This document shows, in pieces, positions 18,524 through 27,882 of a stretch of DNA of 64,000 nucleotides. Made by a program: the position numbers and the translations under genes. The notes beneath the pieces are model-generated. The model was not told the DNA's origin, did not search any database, and saw only the letters and a program-made list of their open reading frames with translations. Each line of letters starts with the position of its first letter. Positions within the stretch are counted from its first letter, which is position 1. The stretch is from Cyanobium sp. Morenito 9A2 (lineage in GTDB: Bacteria; Cyanobacteriota; Cyanobacteriia; PCC-6307; Cyanobiaceae), in NCBI RefSeq assembly GCF_024345575.1, contig NZ_JAGQBJ010000003.1, positions 186,001 through 250,000 of the forward strand, read 5' to 3'.

Positions 18524-20686
18524 TCAGCTCAGCAGCAGCCCCGAATGGCGGATCAGCGCCTCCGCTGAGGGCTCACGGCCCCGGAAGTCGGCGAACACCT
18601 CTGCAGGGCTGCGGCTGCCACCGAGGCTGAGCACCGTCTCGCGGAACCGTCGTCCGGTGGCGCGGATCTCGTCGTCGTTCTCCAGGCCCAGCTCCTCGAA
18701 GGCGCTGAAGGCATCGGCGCTGAGCACCTCGGCCCACTTGTAGGAGTAGTAGCCGGCGGCATAGCCCCCGGCGAAGATGTGGCCGAAGGAGCAGAGACTG
18801 GCGTCTTCCGGGATCAGGGGCAGCACCGTGGAGCTGAGGGCGATCTCCCGACGCAGATCCTCGGGGCTGCGGTCGCTGCCGCTCTGCCATTGGCTGTGAA
18901 GCCGCAGGTCGGTGAGGGCAAAGAACACCTGGCGCAGGGTGGCGCAACCACCCATGAAGGTGCGGGCGGCCTTGAGCTTGCGGAAGACGTCTTCTGGCAG
19001 GGGCTCATCCGTTTGCCAATGGCGGGCCATGCCCAGCAGGGTGGCGCGGTCGTAGCACCAGTTCTCCATGAACTGGCTGGGCAGCTCGACCGCATCCCAT
19101 TCCACGTTGTTGATGCCCGCCGCCTGGGGCCGCTCGACGGTGGTGAGCATGTGCTGAAGCCCATGGCCGAACTCGTGGAAGAGGGTCTCCACCTCCTCAA
19201 AGGTCATCAGGCTGGGGGTGTCTCCCACCGGCGGGCTCTGGTTGCAGATCAGGTAGGCCACCGGCAGCACCGGCGTGCCATCCGGGGCAAGCGAGCGCCC
19301 CAGGCAATCGTCCATCCAGGCGCCGCCCCGCTTGCTGCCGGGCCGGCTGTAGGGATCCAGGTAGAAGGCCGCCATTGGCGTGTTCGTGGCCGCATCGCTG
19401 ACCCGGAAGTAGCGCACATCTCCCTGCCAGATCGGGGCTTCGCCATCGGCGGACTCGATCTGGAGGCCGAAGAGCCTGCCGCAGAGGGCAAACAGCCCAT
19501 CGAGCACCCGAGGCAGCGGGAACCAGGGCCGCAGCGCTTCGCTGTCGAGATCGAAGCTGCGCTGACGCAGCCTCTCGGCCCAGTGACTGACATCCCAGGG
19601 CTTGAGATCGCTGGCCTCCGGCGCGCCTTCGGCGGCCGCCAGGGCAGCGAGGGCCTTGAGCTCAACGTTGGCCACCGGCAGGGCTGCGACGCGCAGCTGT
19701 TCCAGTAACGCCTCCACGGAGGCCACCGAGTCGGCCATCTTCGAGGCCAGGCTCACCTCGGCCCAGTTGGCGTAACCCAGGCGCTGGGCCTGGAGTTGAC
19801 GCAGCTCCAGAATTCGCTCGAGCACGGGGCTGTTGTCGTGCTCGCCGCTGGCGGCCCGGCTCACATGGGCCTTGTAGGCCTGCTCGCGCAGGTCGCGCCG
19901 CCGGCTGTACTTGAGAAAAGGACCGAAGCGTGGGAAGTCCAGCCCCAGGCGCCAGGGGCCGGTCTCGGCCGTGGCCTCGCTGCCGCCCGTAGCGGTGTCA
20001 CCGGCCTCGCGGGCGGCCTGGGCCAGCAGCTCCAGAAGACTGGCGGGTAGGCCCTCCACCTCTTCAGGCGTGCGCAGGGTGAGCGACCAGCCGTTGGTGG
20101 CATCCAGCAACTGATTGCCGAAGCGGGTGGAGAGCTCCGCCAGCTCCTGGTTGGCGGCATTGAAGGCCTCCTGCTCTTCGCCCTTGAGCCCCACGCCGCG
20201 CAGGCGCATGTCCCGCAGTTCCGCCTCCAGGATGCGACGCCGGGTGCCATCGAGGGGCTCTTCGCTGTCTTGAAGTTTGAGCAGTGCCAGGGCCAGGTAG
20301 ATGGCCCGGCTCTGGCCGAGACGGTTGCCGAAGCGCACCACGGCCGGCTGCTGGCGCTGGTGCGCTTCCCGCAGTTCGCTGGAGTTGCAGACCCCATTGA
20401 GGTGGCTGACGACCCCCCAGCTCCAGCGCAGCCGTTCACCGATGCGATGGAGTGGATCGAACACGTCGTGCCAGTCCAGGACCTCCTGGCCCTCCATCCG
20501 GGTGTCGAGGCTCTCCTCCAGGGCGGTGAGATCGGCGTCGAGACCCTCCAGCAGCAGGGGGACGCCCTCATTCACCTGGGTGGTGGAGATGGCGCTGAAG
20601 TCGGGCAGTCCGTGGCCTTTCAGCAGCGGTGCGGCGGTCGCCTCTGGGGCGGCGCAGGGAACGGAGATATCGGAACTGGAGATCAT
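18524..20686 (-). CDS. prlC: Oligopeptidase A (M3 family zinc metallopeptidase)
   Basis: A 720-residue cytoplasmic M3-family oligopeptidase, which trims short peptides including signal-peptide fragments. The zinc-binding motif HEFGH is at 504-508 within VETLFHEFGHGLQHM, with the third ligand region AVELPSQFMENW following. GGYAAGYYSYKWAEVLSADAF near the end is a strongly conserved substrate-site segment. The ATG at 20686 (MISSSD) is preferred over a longer frame that would add 19 residues without similarity. It lies downstream of ndhD on the same strand with 86 bases between. Confidence 0.93.
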   Translation of the reverse strand: MISSSDISVPCAAPEATAAPLLKGHGLPDFSAISTTQVNEGVPLLLEGLDADLTALEESLDTRMEGQEVLDWHDVFDPLHRIGERLRWSWGVVSHLNGVCNSSELREAHQRQQPAVVRFGNRLGQSRAIYLALALLKLQDSEEPLDGTRRRILEAELRDMRLRGVGLKGEEQEAFNAANQELAELSTRFGNQLLDATNGWSLTLRTPEEVEGLPASLLELLAQAAREAGDTATGGSEATAETGPWRLGLDFPRFGPFLKYSRRRDLREQAYKAHVSRAASGEHDNSPVLERILELRQLQAQRLGYANWAEVSLASKMADSVASVEALLEQLRVAALPVANVELKALAALAAAEGAPEASDLKPWDVSHWAERLRQRSFDLDSEALRPWFPLPRVLDGLFALCGRLFGLQIESADGEAPIWQGDVRYFRVSDAATNTPMAAFYLDPYSRPGSKRGGAWMDDCLGRSLAPDGTPVLPVAYLICNQSPPVGDTPSLMTFEEVETLFHEFGHGLQHMLTTVERPQAAGINNVEWDAVELPSQFMENWCYDRATLLGMARHWQTDEPLPEDVFRKLKAARTFMGGCATLRQVFFALTDLRLHSQWQSGSDRSPEDLRREIALSSTVLPLIPEDASLCSFGHIFAGGYAAGYYSYKWAEVLSADAFSAFEELGLENDDEIRATGRRFRETVLSLGGSRSPAEVFADFRGREPSAEALIRHSGLLLS

Positions 20687-20772
20687 CGCTGCAAGCCTCG
20701 GGCTGATCTGCTGCCGGGGAAGCGGCCAGCCGGTTTGCCCCATTCCAGCGGAGCGTCAGCACTCCCCGTGGT

Positions 20773-22350
20773 TCAGCCCAGGGCGGAGATCCGGCCGAGG
20801 GCGATCTGGGCATGACTGGCCAGGTCTCCGGCCAGGGCGGTGGTGGAGGCCTCATAGATGTCGATGGCCACCCGGGGCCAGAAGCCGATCACCAGGGTGG
20901 GCACCAGCAGGCTGAGCCCGATCACCAGTTCGCGGGGATTCATGTCACCCACCACCGCCAGCGCAGGAATCCTGGGGCCGAAGAAGACCCGCCGGCACAT
21001 CGAGAGCAGGTAGATCGGGGTGAGCACCAGGCCGATTGCCGCCAGCAGCACGGTGATCACGCGGAATCCCGTGGTGAAGCCGGCGTTGCTGGTGACCCCA
21101 AGAAAGATCGTGATTTCACTGATGAAACCACTCATGCCGGGTAGGGCTAGGGAGGCCAGGGAACTGGTGAGGAAGAAGGCAAAGGTGATCGGCAGCACCT
21201 TCGCCAGTCCCCCCATGTTGGGAATCGAGAGGGTCTTGGTGCGCTCGTAGAACACTCCGGTCACGAAGAACATGGCCGCGGCGATCAGGCCATGGCTGAT
21301 CATCTGCAACATCGCCCCACTGAGGCCGAGGCTGTCCACGGCCCCGATGCCCAGGAGCACAAAGCCCATGTGGCTCACCGAACTGCAGGCAATGCGGCGT
21401 TTCACATTGTCCTGGGCGAAGGCATTGAGCGCTCCGTAGATGATGTTGACGATGCCGAGCACAATCAGGGCTGGCGCCAGCACCACATGGGCGTCGGGAA
21501 GCATCTGCACGTTGAAGCGCAGCAGGGCATAGCCCCCCATCTTCAGCAGCACCCCGGCCAGCAACATCGACACCGGGGCGTTGGCTTCGCCGTGGGCATC
21601 GGGCAGCCAGGTGTGCAACGGGAAGATGGGCAGCTTGACGCCGAAGCCCACCAGGAATCCGAGATAACAGAGAATTCCGAAACTGCCGGCGTAGGAGCGT
21701 TGGCTCAGTTCCTGAAGGTTGAGGGTGAAGGTGTCACCGCCGAGCGCCAGGGCCAGACCGCTGATCAGGATCAACAGCGAGGCGGTGGCTGTGTAGAGAA
21801 TGAATTTTGTGGCGGCGTACTGCCGTGCCTGGCCGCCCCAGATGGCGATCAACAGATAGACCGGCACCAGTTCCAGTTCCCAGGCGAGGAAAAAGAGCAG
21901 GAAGTCCTGGGAGAGGAACACCAGTGACTGGGCCGAGGCCTGGAGCAGCAGCAGACCGAAATAGAGCTGGGTCTTGCGGTTGATGTTCCAGCTCGCGGCC
22001 ACCGCCAGCAGGGTGACCAGGCCGCTGAGCACAACGAGGGGGGTGGAGAGACCATCGGCCCCCAGGGACCACTCCAGCCCCAGCAGCGGCACCCACGGCA
22101 GGCGTTCCACCAGTTGCAGGCCGCTGGTGCCGCCGTCGTACTCCTGGCTGAACACCCAGAGCATGAGCAGCAGGTCGGCCAGCAGCACCACCAGGGCGAC
22201 GGTGCGTGGGCCGCGAGGATCGGTGCCATCTCCCGGCAGGAAGGGCATCAACAGGGCACCTCCCGCCGGCAAGAGCGCGATCAGGCTGAGCCAGGGGAAG
22301 CTGGAGCCAAAGAGGCTGGACGCGGCCGACAGGGGCAGATTGGCGTCCAT
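20773..22350 (-). CDS. ndhD: NAD(P)H-quinone oxidoreductase subunit 4 (NdhD, NDH-1)
   Basis: NdhD is a proton-pumping antiporter-like subunit of the thylakoid NDH-1 complex, used in respiration and cyclic electron flow. The 525-residue protein has about 14 hydrophobic helices. [16 protein letters not shown] carries the conserved charged glutamate in a membrane helix, and [18 protein letters not shown] and [12 protein letters not shown] are signature segments. Overall similarity is to the NdhD1/D2 type of the respiratory NDH-1L form rather than the CO2-uptake paralogues; that subclass call is tentative. It follows thrB on the same strand after a 115-base gap holding a long palindrome. Confidence 0.95.
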   Translation of the reverse strand: MDANLPLSAASSLFGSSFPWLSLIALLPAGGALLMPFLPGDGTDPRGPRTVALVVLLADLLLMLWVFSQEYDGGTSGLQLVERLPWVPLLGLEWSLGADGLSTPLVVLSGLVTLLAVAASWNINRKTQLYFGLLLLQASAQSLVFLSQDFLLFFLAWELELVPVYLLIAIWGGQARQYAATKFILYTATASLLILISGLALALGGDTFTLNLQELSQRSYAGSFGILCYLGFLVGFGVKLPIFPLHTWLPDAHGEANAPVSMLLAGVLLKMGGYALLRFNVQMLPDAHVVLAPALIVLGIVNIIYGALNAFAQDNVKRRIACSSVSHMGFVLLGIGAVDSLGLSGAMLQMISHGLIAAAMFFVTGVFYERTKTLSIPNMGGLAKVLPITFAFFLTSSLASLALPGMSGFISEITIFLGVTSNAGFTTGFRVITVLLAAIGLVLTPIYLLSMCRRVFFGPRIPALAVVGDMNPRELVIGLSLLVPTLVIGFWPRVAIDIYEASTTALAGDLASHAQIALGRISALG

Positions 22351-22426
22351 GCAGCGGGGTTACGGGTGGAGGTGAGGCCCAACCACACAGGCCAGGTCAG
22401 GACGGGCCGAATGTATCAGTTGGCTG

Positions 22427-22458
22427 GCAATAGTTGAGTACAACTACTCAGCTATTGC
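22427..22458. promoter_or_regulatory. Long AT-rich palindrome between thrB and ndhD
   Basis: GCAATAGTTGAGTA (22427-22440) and TACTCAGCTATTGC (22445-22458) form a 14-bp inverted repeat with one T-G mismatch around the loop CAAC. It lies 8 bases beyond the thrB stop and about 75 bases before the ndhD start. It is strikingly AT-rich for this genome. No T tract follows on the minus strand, so it is not a standard terminator; it could be an operator for ndhD or an mRNA end-stabilising hairpin. Confidence 0.5.
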
Positions 22459-22465
22459 GATTGGC

Positions 22466-23431
22466 TCAGGGCGCCGTGGGGCCGTGCCGGTGGGGGGCGG
22501 GCGCCCAGCGGCTTCCAGCATGATGCAGGCTCAGCACCGAGGCGCGGGAGGCCACCCCTTCGCTCTCCCAGGCGCGCACCATCGCCCGGCTGACGACCTC
22601 GGCCGTGCCGCGGGGGGCGAGGGCCAGCAGGCTCGGACCGGCGCCGCTGATCACGCAGCCCCAGGCCCCTGCCTTGATCGCCGCCTCGCGCACCTGCCGT
22701 CCCCCCTGGATCAAACCCCAGCGGAACGGCTCGTGCAGTTTGTCGTGCATGCCGTCGGCGATCAGGTCGCCGTTCCCCGTGCGCAGACCCTGCAACAGCA
22801 GCGTGAGCGAGCCCAGGTTGGTGACCGCATCGGAGATCGCAATCACCTTGGGCATCACCCGCCGGGCCTCGCTGGTGGACAGGCGAATCGTGGGGATCGC
22901 CACCACCGCCATCACCTCCTCGGACCACTCGCAGCGCACAACCCTCCAGCGGTGCGAGGCCGCCTTGGCGGTCATGCAGAGGCCGCCGAGCAGCGAGGGC
23001 ACCACGTTGTCGGGGTGGCCCTCGATGTCAATCGCCAGTTCCAGAAGCTTTTCCTTGCTGAGGGGTTCGCCCACCAGGGCATTGGCCCCGATCAATCCGG
23101 CCACGATCGCCGTGGCGCTGCTGCCCAGCCCCCGGGCTGGCGGCACCCCCAGGCGCACCCGCGCTTCAAGGGCCACGGGCATTTCGCCCGCCTCCTTCCA
23201 GACCCTCTGGGCCGAGCGATAAACGAGGTTGTCGGGGCCACCGCGCAGGTGGGAGCCTTCACTCCCTTCGATGATCAGGTCAAAGTGCTCTCCATGGCCT
23301 TCGATGCAGCGCAGCTCGAAGTGGTTGTTGAGATCGAGGGCGGCTCCGAGACAATCGAATCCCGGCCCGATGTTCGCGGTGGTGGCTGGAACATCCACGA
23401 CGACCCCCTGGCCGATCTGGGGCCGGGTCAT
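22466..23431 (-). CDS. thrB: Homoserine kinase
   Basis: ThrB phosphorylates homoserine with ATP, the penultimate step of threonine synthesis. The 321-residue GHMP-family protein has VDVPATTANIGPGFDCLGAAL at the start, the phosphate loop PPARGLGSSATAIVAG in the middle and the C-terminal glycine motif CVISGAGPSLLAL. Length is normal, with a short proline/histidine-rich tail. It starts at ATG 23431 and lies 53 bases downstream of glk. Co-occurrence with thrS nearby is typical picocyanobacterial gene order rather than a functional operon. Confidence 0.96.
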   Translation of the reverse strand: MTRPQIGQGVVVDVPATTANIGPGFDCLGAALDLNNHFELRCIEGHGEHFDLIIEGSEGSHLRGGPDNLVYRSAQRVWKEAGEMPVALEARVRLGVPPARGLGSSATAIVAGLIGANALVGEPLSKEKLLELAIDIEGHPDNVVPSLLGGLCMTAKAASHRWRVVRCEWSEEVMAVVAIPTIRLSTSEARRVMPKVIAISDAVTNLGSLTLLLQGLRTGNGDLIADGMHDKLHEPFRWGLIQGGRQVREAAIKAGAWGCVISGAGPSLLALAPRGTAEVVSRAMVRAWESEGVASRASVLSLHHAGSRWAPAPHRHGPTAP

Positions 23432-23484
23432 GACCTATGTGCTGTTCGAGACAGTGTCCCACCCTCCGGGGCCCAGGGACGACG

Positions 23485-24501
23485 TCAGCCCAGCAGAGTT
23501 CGGGCCCGGCAGGCGGCGCTGAACAGCCCAGCCTCTGGATCGATCAGCGCCCGCACGGGGATGGTTTCCAGCACGGCACTGAGGCGTCCCTTGGCCAGGA
23601 AGGGTCCGAGGAAGGCCCGCGAGCGCAGATGGGGTAAGAGCTTTCCTGCCGTGCCCCCCCCAAGCCAGAGCCCACCGCGGCAGAGGGTTTGCAGGGCGAG
23701 ATCCCCGGCCGCCGAGCCATAGGCCCCCAGCCAGAGGTTCAGGGCCTCGCTGGCCAGGGGATCTCCTGAGATGGCGGCCGCTGCCACGGCCGCCGGAAGA
23801 TCCTGCGCCTGCTGGGCCGGATCGGCGGGGGCCAGCGGATGGCGGCCCTGGAACTGGCGGGAGGCCACGAACCAGCGGAACACCAGACCGAGACCGGTGC
23901 CGCTGACGACACGTTCGAGCGAGAGCCGCTCCAGGCCCAGCTCGGCCTGCAACCAGCGCTTCAGTTCCCATTCCTGCGGGCTGCGGGCGGCGAATTCGCC
24001 ATGGCCCGCCTCGCTGGCCAGGGCCAGGAGACCCTGGGGGCCCTGGGCGCCGATGGCGACCCCCAGGCCGGTGCCCGCACCCAGGATCGCCACGGGGGCT
24101 CCCGCCACCACCAGGCCCGAGCGCAGGTCGACCTGTTGGTGGTCCGCCAGATGGGGCAGGCCATGGATCAGCACGGCGAAATCGTTCACCAGTTCCAGGC
24201 GCTCGATTCCGGTGCTCTGGGCCAGCGCCGCCTCCTCCAGGTCCCAGGGCAGGTTGGTGAGCTTCACTTTGCCCGCCTGGACTGGACCGGCGATCGCCAG
24301 GCAGCCCGCCCGTGGTTGGGCCAGATGGGGATGGAGCCGAGCTGCCTGGTGCAGGAAGTGGTTCACCAGGACGGCGAAGTCGCCCCAGTCCGCGGAGCGG
24401 TAGCGCTCGGCGTGCCACGCTTCGAGCCCCTCCGGGCCGCTGGTGTAGAGCGCCAGAAGCGTCTTGGTGCCGCCGACGTCGCCGGCCAGGAGGGTGGTCA
24501 T
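23485..24501 (-). CDS. glk: Glucokinase (Glk family)
   Basis: A 338-residue non-ROK glucokinase that makes glucose-6-phosphate from glucose and ATP. AGDVGGTKTLLALY is the phosphate-1 loop, CLAIAGPV and TNLPWDL are the sugar-site segments, LVNDFAVL supplies the catalytic aspartate and ILGAGTGLGVAI is the second phosphate loop. SEAGHGEFA is also conserved. The ATG at 24501 is preferred over an in-frame GTG four codons upstream because it directly precedes the loop. It follows thrS by 49 bases. Together with the ROK kinase at 8702 the window encodes two hexose kinases of different subfamilies. Confidence 0.93.
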   Translation of the reverse strand: MTTLLAGDVGGTKTLLALYTSGPEGLEAWHAERYRSADWGDFAVLVNHFLHQAARLHPHLAQPRAGCLAIAGPVQAGKVKLTNLPWDLEEAALAQSTGIERLELVNDFAVLIHGLPHLADHQQVDLRSGLVVAGAPVAILGAGTGLGVAIGAQGPQGLLALASEAGHGEFAARSPQEWELKRWLQAELGLERLSLERVVSGTGLGLVFRWFVASRQFQGRHPLAPADPAQQAQDLPAAVAAAAISGDPLASEALNLWLGAYGSAAGDLALQTLCRGGLWLGGGTAGKLLPHLRSRAFLGPFLAKGRLSAVLETIPVRALIDPEAGLFSAACRARTLLG

Positions 24502-24550
24502 GGTGGGCTGCACGAGGGGCTCAGGCCGATCGGGATTCAGGCGGGCCGCC

Positions 24551-26428
24551 TCAGGAGGCGGTCGCCAGATCGAGACCAGGGGCTCGCTGGCCGTTGGCGC
24601 TGGCGGCGGCGGCGATCAGATCAGCCACCGCCACCGTGCCCAGGTCCCCCTGGCGGCGGCTGCGCAGGTTGACGCTGCCCGATTCAGCTTCAGCGGCGCC
24701 AAGGACCCCGAGCAGAGGAATCTTCTGCTGCTCGCCGTTGCGGATCAGCTTGCCCAAGCGCTCGCCACTGCGATCGAGGCTGGCGCGCACACCGGCGGCC
24801 TTGAGCCTGGCCAGCACGGATTCGGCAAAGCCGAGCACCTCATCGGTGACCGGGAGGAGTCGCACCTGCTCGGGCGCCAGCCAGAAAGGAAAATCCCCGG
24901 CGTAGTTCTCGACCAGGATTCCGAAGAATCGCTCCAGGGAGCCGAAGATCGCCCGGTGGATCATGATCGGCTGGGCCCGGTTGCCATCGGCGGCCACATA
25001 CTCAAGAGCGAAGCGTTCGGGCAGGTTGAAATCCAGCTGGATCGTGGAGCATTGCCACATCCGGCCGATGGCATCCTCGATCTTGATGTCGATCTTGGGG
25101 CCATAGAAGGCGCCGCCTCCCTCATCGATCTTGTAGTTCCAGCCCTTGCGCTCAAGGGCATCGACCAGGCCCTGGGTGGCCAGCTCCCAGACGGCATCCT
25201 CCCCGATCGACTTCGCCGGACGGGTGGAGAGATTCACCTCGTAGGAGTGGAAATCGAAGGTGGAGAGGATCGTCTCAGTGAGGTTGAGCACCCCGAGGAT
25301 CTCATCGCTGATCTGCTCCGGCAGGCAGAAGATGTGGGCGTCGTCCTGGGTGAAGCCGCGCACGCGCATCAGCCCGTGCATCACCCCCGGGCGCTCATAG
25401 CGGTACACCGTGCCCAGTTCGGCCCAGCGGATCGGCAGTTCCCGGTAGGAACGCAGGGTGTTGGCGTAGGTGAGCACATGGAACGGGCAGTTCATCGGAC
25501 GGAGCTGGAACTGACGCTCGTCCACGTCCATCGGGCCGAACATGCTCTCTTTGTAGAAATCCAGGTGGCCGGAGGTCTTCCAGAGGCTGAGGTCGGCCAC
25601 ATGGGGGGTGTAGAGCAGCTCGTAGCCGGCGGCGAAGTGAGCTTCGCGCCAGAACTCCTCGATCAGAAGGCGCATGCGGGCACCCCGTGGGTGCCAGAAC
25701 ACCAGGCCAGCGCCGGCCTCGTCTTCGATCGAGAACAGATCGAGATCCGTGCCCAGACGGCGGTGGTCCCGCCTCAGGGCCTCTTCCTTGCGGCGCTTGT
25801 GCTCGGCCAGCTGTTCGGGGGTTTCCCAGGCGGTGCCATAGATCCGCTGGAGCTGGGCCTTGGTCTCATCGCCGCGCCAGTAGGCACCGGCCACGCTTTC
25901 AAGCTCGAAGGCTTTGGGGTTGAGCTCACCCGTGTGGGCCACGTGGGGGCCGGCGCAGAGATCCCACCACTCAGACCCAAGGGTGTAGAGAGTGATCGGT
26001 TCCTTGAGACCGGCCAGGATCTCCAGTTTGTAGGGCTCGTTCTGGGCGCTGATCCGGCGCTCGGCCTCCTCCCTGCTCACCTCGAGGCGCTCCAGGGGGA
26101 GCCGCCGCCCGATGATCTTGCCCATCTCCTTCTTGATGGCCTTGAGATCAGCCTCGGTGAAGGGTTCGGGGTTGTCGAAGTCGTAGTAGAAACCTGTTTC
26201 GGTCCAGGGGCCGATGGTGACCTGGGCCCTGGGGAAGAGCGTTTGCACCGCCATCGCCAGCACGTGGCTCATGGAGTGACGGATGCGCAACAGCTGCGCA
26301 CTTTCGCTGGTTTTGGGCAGTTGGATCGCCTGGGGATCAATGCTGGCCGGCAGGTGGGCGCTGGGTTGCCGTTCTGGAACCGTCCCTGCCACCACTGCTG
26401 ACACGTTCACATCCCCGGGGGGAGCCAT
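24551..26428 (-). CDS. thrS: Threonyl-tRNA synthetase
   Basis: ThrS charges tRNA-Thr. The 625-residue protein keeps the N2 editing domain (HSMSH with the HxxxH motif at about residues 50-54, and DLCAGPHV) and the class II catalytic core (motif 2 TVYRYERPGVMHGLMRVRGFTQDD; zinc ligands in RPMNCPFH and later histidines; motif 3 GSLERFFGIL) plus an anticodon-binding end. The N-terminal TGS (ubiquitin-like) domain of the E. coli enzyme is missing: only about 45 residues precede the editing domain. The start ATG is at 26428. It is divergent from the DUF2752 gene by 35 bases. Confidence 0.96.
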   Translation of the reverse strand: MAPPGDVNVSAVVAGTVPERQPSAHLPASIDPQAIQLPKTSESAQLLRIRHSMSHVLAMAVQTLFPRAQVTIGPWTETGFYYDFDNPEPFTEADLKAIKKEMGKIIGRRLPLERLEVSREEAERRISAQNEPYKLEILAGLKEPITLYTLGSEWWDLCAGPHVAHTGELNPKAFELESVAGAYWRGDETKAQLQRIYGTAWETPEQLAEHKRRKEEALRRDHRRLGTDLDLFSIEDEAGAGLVFWHPRGARMRLLIEEFWREAHFAAGYELLYTPHVADLSLWKTSGHLDFYKESMFGPMDVDERQFQLRPMNCPFHVLTYANTLRSYRELPIRWAELGTVYRYERPGVMHGLMRVRGFTQDDAHIFCLPEQISDEILGVLNLTETILSTFDFHSYEVNLSTRPAKSIGEDAVWELATQGLVDALERKGWNYKIDEGGGAFYGPKIDIKIEDAIGRMWQCSTIQLDFNLPERFALEYVAADGNRAQPIMIHRAIFGSLERFFGILVENYAGDFPFWLAPEQVRLLPVTDEVLGFAESVLARLKAAGVRASLDRSGERLGKLIRNGEQQKIPLLGVLGAAEAESGSVNLRSRRQGDLGTVAVADLIAAAASANGQRAPGLDLATAS

Positions 26429-26463
26429 TGTAAGAGCCTGTTCCTTTCCGTTCTGGCCCGCGC

Positions 26464-26886
26464 TTGAGCCCAGCCGTTGCCCCCCAGCGCCGCCGTCCTG
26501 CCCCGGGCTTCCGTCAGCTCGGGTGGAGCGCGTTGGCTGTGATGGTGGCCTTGGCCGCGCGCAGCCGCGGGTTGCCGTTGCCCCTGCCCGGCTGTCCCCT
26601 GAGGGCGCTCACCGGAATCCCCTGTCCCACCTGCTTCTTGACCCGTTCAGTCCTGGCATCCCTGCACGGGGATCTGGGTGAGGCGCTGGAGCTGCATCTG
26701 TTTGGCCCGCCGCTGGTGGCCGGCGGGCTCTGGCTGGCCCTGGTCCAGGGGGTGCTGGGCCGTCCACTGCCCCGCTGGTCCTGGGGCCGGCTTGGGCTGG
26801 CGTTGGCCCTGGGCCTGCTGATCTATTGGCTGGTGCGGCTGCTGGGAAGCCATGGTTTCGAGCTGCTGTCCTTTCCCGCAGGTTGA
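26464..26886 (+). CDS. DUF2752 membrane protein
   Basis: A 140-residue small membrane protein. The DUF2752 signature is visible as GCPLRALTGIPCPTCFLTRS (residues 43-62), with three cysteines that could bind metal or a cofactor, flanked by hydrophobic helices at about 20-35 and, after the signature, 80-98 and 108-127. The start used is a TTG at 26464; in-frame TTG, GTG and ATG codons about 25 residues further on are alternatives, so the N-terminus is uncertain. It is divergent from thrS. The function of DUF2752 proteins is not established. Confidence 0.72.
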   Translation: MSPAVAPQRRRPAPGFRQLGWSALAVMVALAARSRGLPLPLPGCPLRALTGIPCPTCFLTRSVLASLHGDLGEALELHLFGPPLVAGGLWLALVQGVLGRPLPRWSWGRLGLALALGLLIYWLVRLLGSHGFELLSFPAG

Positions 26887-26929
26887 TCTCTATGGCCTGG
26901 TGTTGCCTACGGGATCGCCCGGTCGGCGC

Positions 26930-27574
26930 TCAGCTGGTGGCGCGGATCTGCTCCAGGTTGCTGGCATAGAACCGGGCCAGTTCGTCCCCGCGATGGACGG
27001 GTTGGCCGTAGACGCTGGCGCCGGAGCGGTTAGGGAAGGAGGCCCAGGTGGGGGCCAGGCGTGCCATCAGATCGGGGGTGAGTCGGCCGCGGTCGATCGC
27101 GCCCAGGGCACCGCTGCGATCCACCAGGTAGAGGGCCGCCTGGTCTTGGTTGGCGGGCCCAAAGCCCTTGAGCTTCAAGGATCCCGCGGCGGCGTTCCAG
27201 GTGTCGGGCATGAACTGGTAGGCACCGGCGGCGGCACTGGCGTAGCCCCGCACCACCACGCGGTCGGGGTGGGCCTTGAGACAGGACACCAGCTCACCGC
27301 CGTAGAGCATGCGATAGCCCTTGGCACTCCCGCGGCTCCAGGTTCCCTCGGCATAGCGGATGGTGTTGAGCAGGGCTTTGCGCTCCGGGGTGACCACATA
27401 GGGCGCCAACCAACGGGCTGGTGCAGGTCGCTGGGCCACCAACGCTGCCGTGGGCTTGGCCATGGGGCCCAGCGGCGCCTGGCGCTCCGATCGGGCCGCC
27501 GACACCAGGGGGCCCAGTACCAGGGGGGCCAGCAGCAGAGCTGCGGGCCCAGACAACTTGGGGAACAGACGCAT
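26930..27574 (-). CDS. Secreted GH104/lambda-lysozyme-like muramidase
   Basis: A 214-residue protein with a signal peptide (MRLFPK followed by a hydrophobic run to LVSAARS). The domain contains NTIRYAEGTW with the catalytic-type glutamate, GYRMLYGG, and ASAAAGAYQFMPDTWN, which together match glycoside hydrolase family 104 peptidoglycan lytic enzymes related to phage lambda lysozyme. The ATG at 27574 is chosen because it starts the signal peptide; an ATG 31 codons upstream would bury it. No other phage genes are nearby, so it is probably a host cell-wall enzyme in the periplasm. It lies about 300 bases downstream of trpS. Confidence 0.82.
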   Translation of the reverse strand: MRLFPKLSGPAALLLAPLVLGPLVSAARSERQAPLGPMAKPTAALVAQRPAPARWLAPYVVTPERKALLNTIRYAEGTWSRGSAKGYRMLYGGELVSCLKAHPDRVVVRGYASAAAGAYQFMPDTWNAAAGSLKLKGFGPANQDQAALYLVDRSGALGAIDRGRLTPDLMARLAPTWASFPNRSGASVYGQPVHRGDELARFYASNLEQIRATS

Positions 27575-27873
27575 GGGCAACAACAGGCACGCAGCGGTGT
27601 GCAAACGCTGACGGTTGGCGGTACCCGAGGGCGAGACCGCCTCAACCGAACTGGACAAATGCGACACGCTGTGCGGGTGTCAAGCCCTTCAGGGCCGGAC
27701 CCGTGCAAGACCATTGGGACGACAGGGGCCTGGGTGCTTCATGGGCGCCAAGAATCCACCGCACCCCCAGGTGTCTGTTCAGGCTGAACCATCAGTGGCG
27801 CTGATCAGTGGCGCTGGGCGCGATCAGGACCCCAGGGGTGGCGCGAGCCCGAAAAAGCCGCCGGTTGTGCGAA
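27575..27873. other. Intergenic region between trpS and the lysozyme-like gene
   Basis: About 300 bases without a supported gene. It holds the trpS terminator at its right edge and a 13-base tandem repeat (ATCAGTGGCGCTG at 27791-27803 and 27804-27816). The lysozyme-like gene must have its promoter here, but none was recognised. No tRNA-like fold or small protein gene with a ribosome binding site was found on either strand. Confidence 0.6.
27791..27816 (+). repeat. 13-bp perfect tandem repeat
   Basis: ATCAGTGGCGCTG occurs twice head to tail in the non-coding region between trpS and the lysozyme-like gene. It may be a slippage product or a binding site; nothing else supports a function. Confidence 0.85.
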
Positions 27874-27882
27874 TCAGGCGGC
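27852..27882 (-). terminator. Intrinsic terminator of trpS, overlapping the stop codon
   Basis: Reading the minus strand, GCCGCC at the very end of trpS (27882-27877) pairs with GGCGGC (27862-27857) across a 14-base loop that includes the TGA stop, and is followed at once by five T residues (27856-27852). This is a classical stem plus U tract, with its 5' arm inside the coding sequence. Confidence 0.65.

Noticed and set aside
24464-26401. Long open frame on the plus strand opposite thrS (645 codons)
   Set aside because: It is antisense to a clearly conserved synthetase and its open length follows from the high GC content; no domain or ribosome binding site is seen.
26930-27574. Prophage remnant suggested by a lysozyme related to phage lambda
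   Set aside because: No holin, integrase, capsid or tail genes are near; it has its own Sec signal peptide and sits among housekeeping genes.
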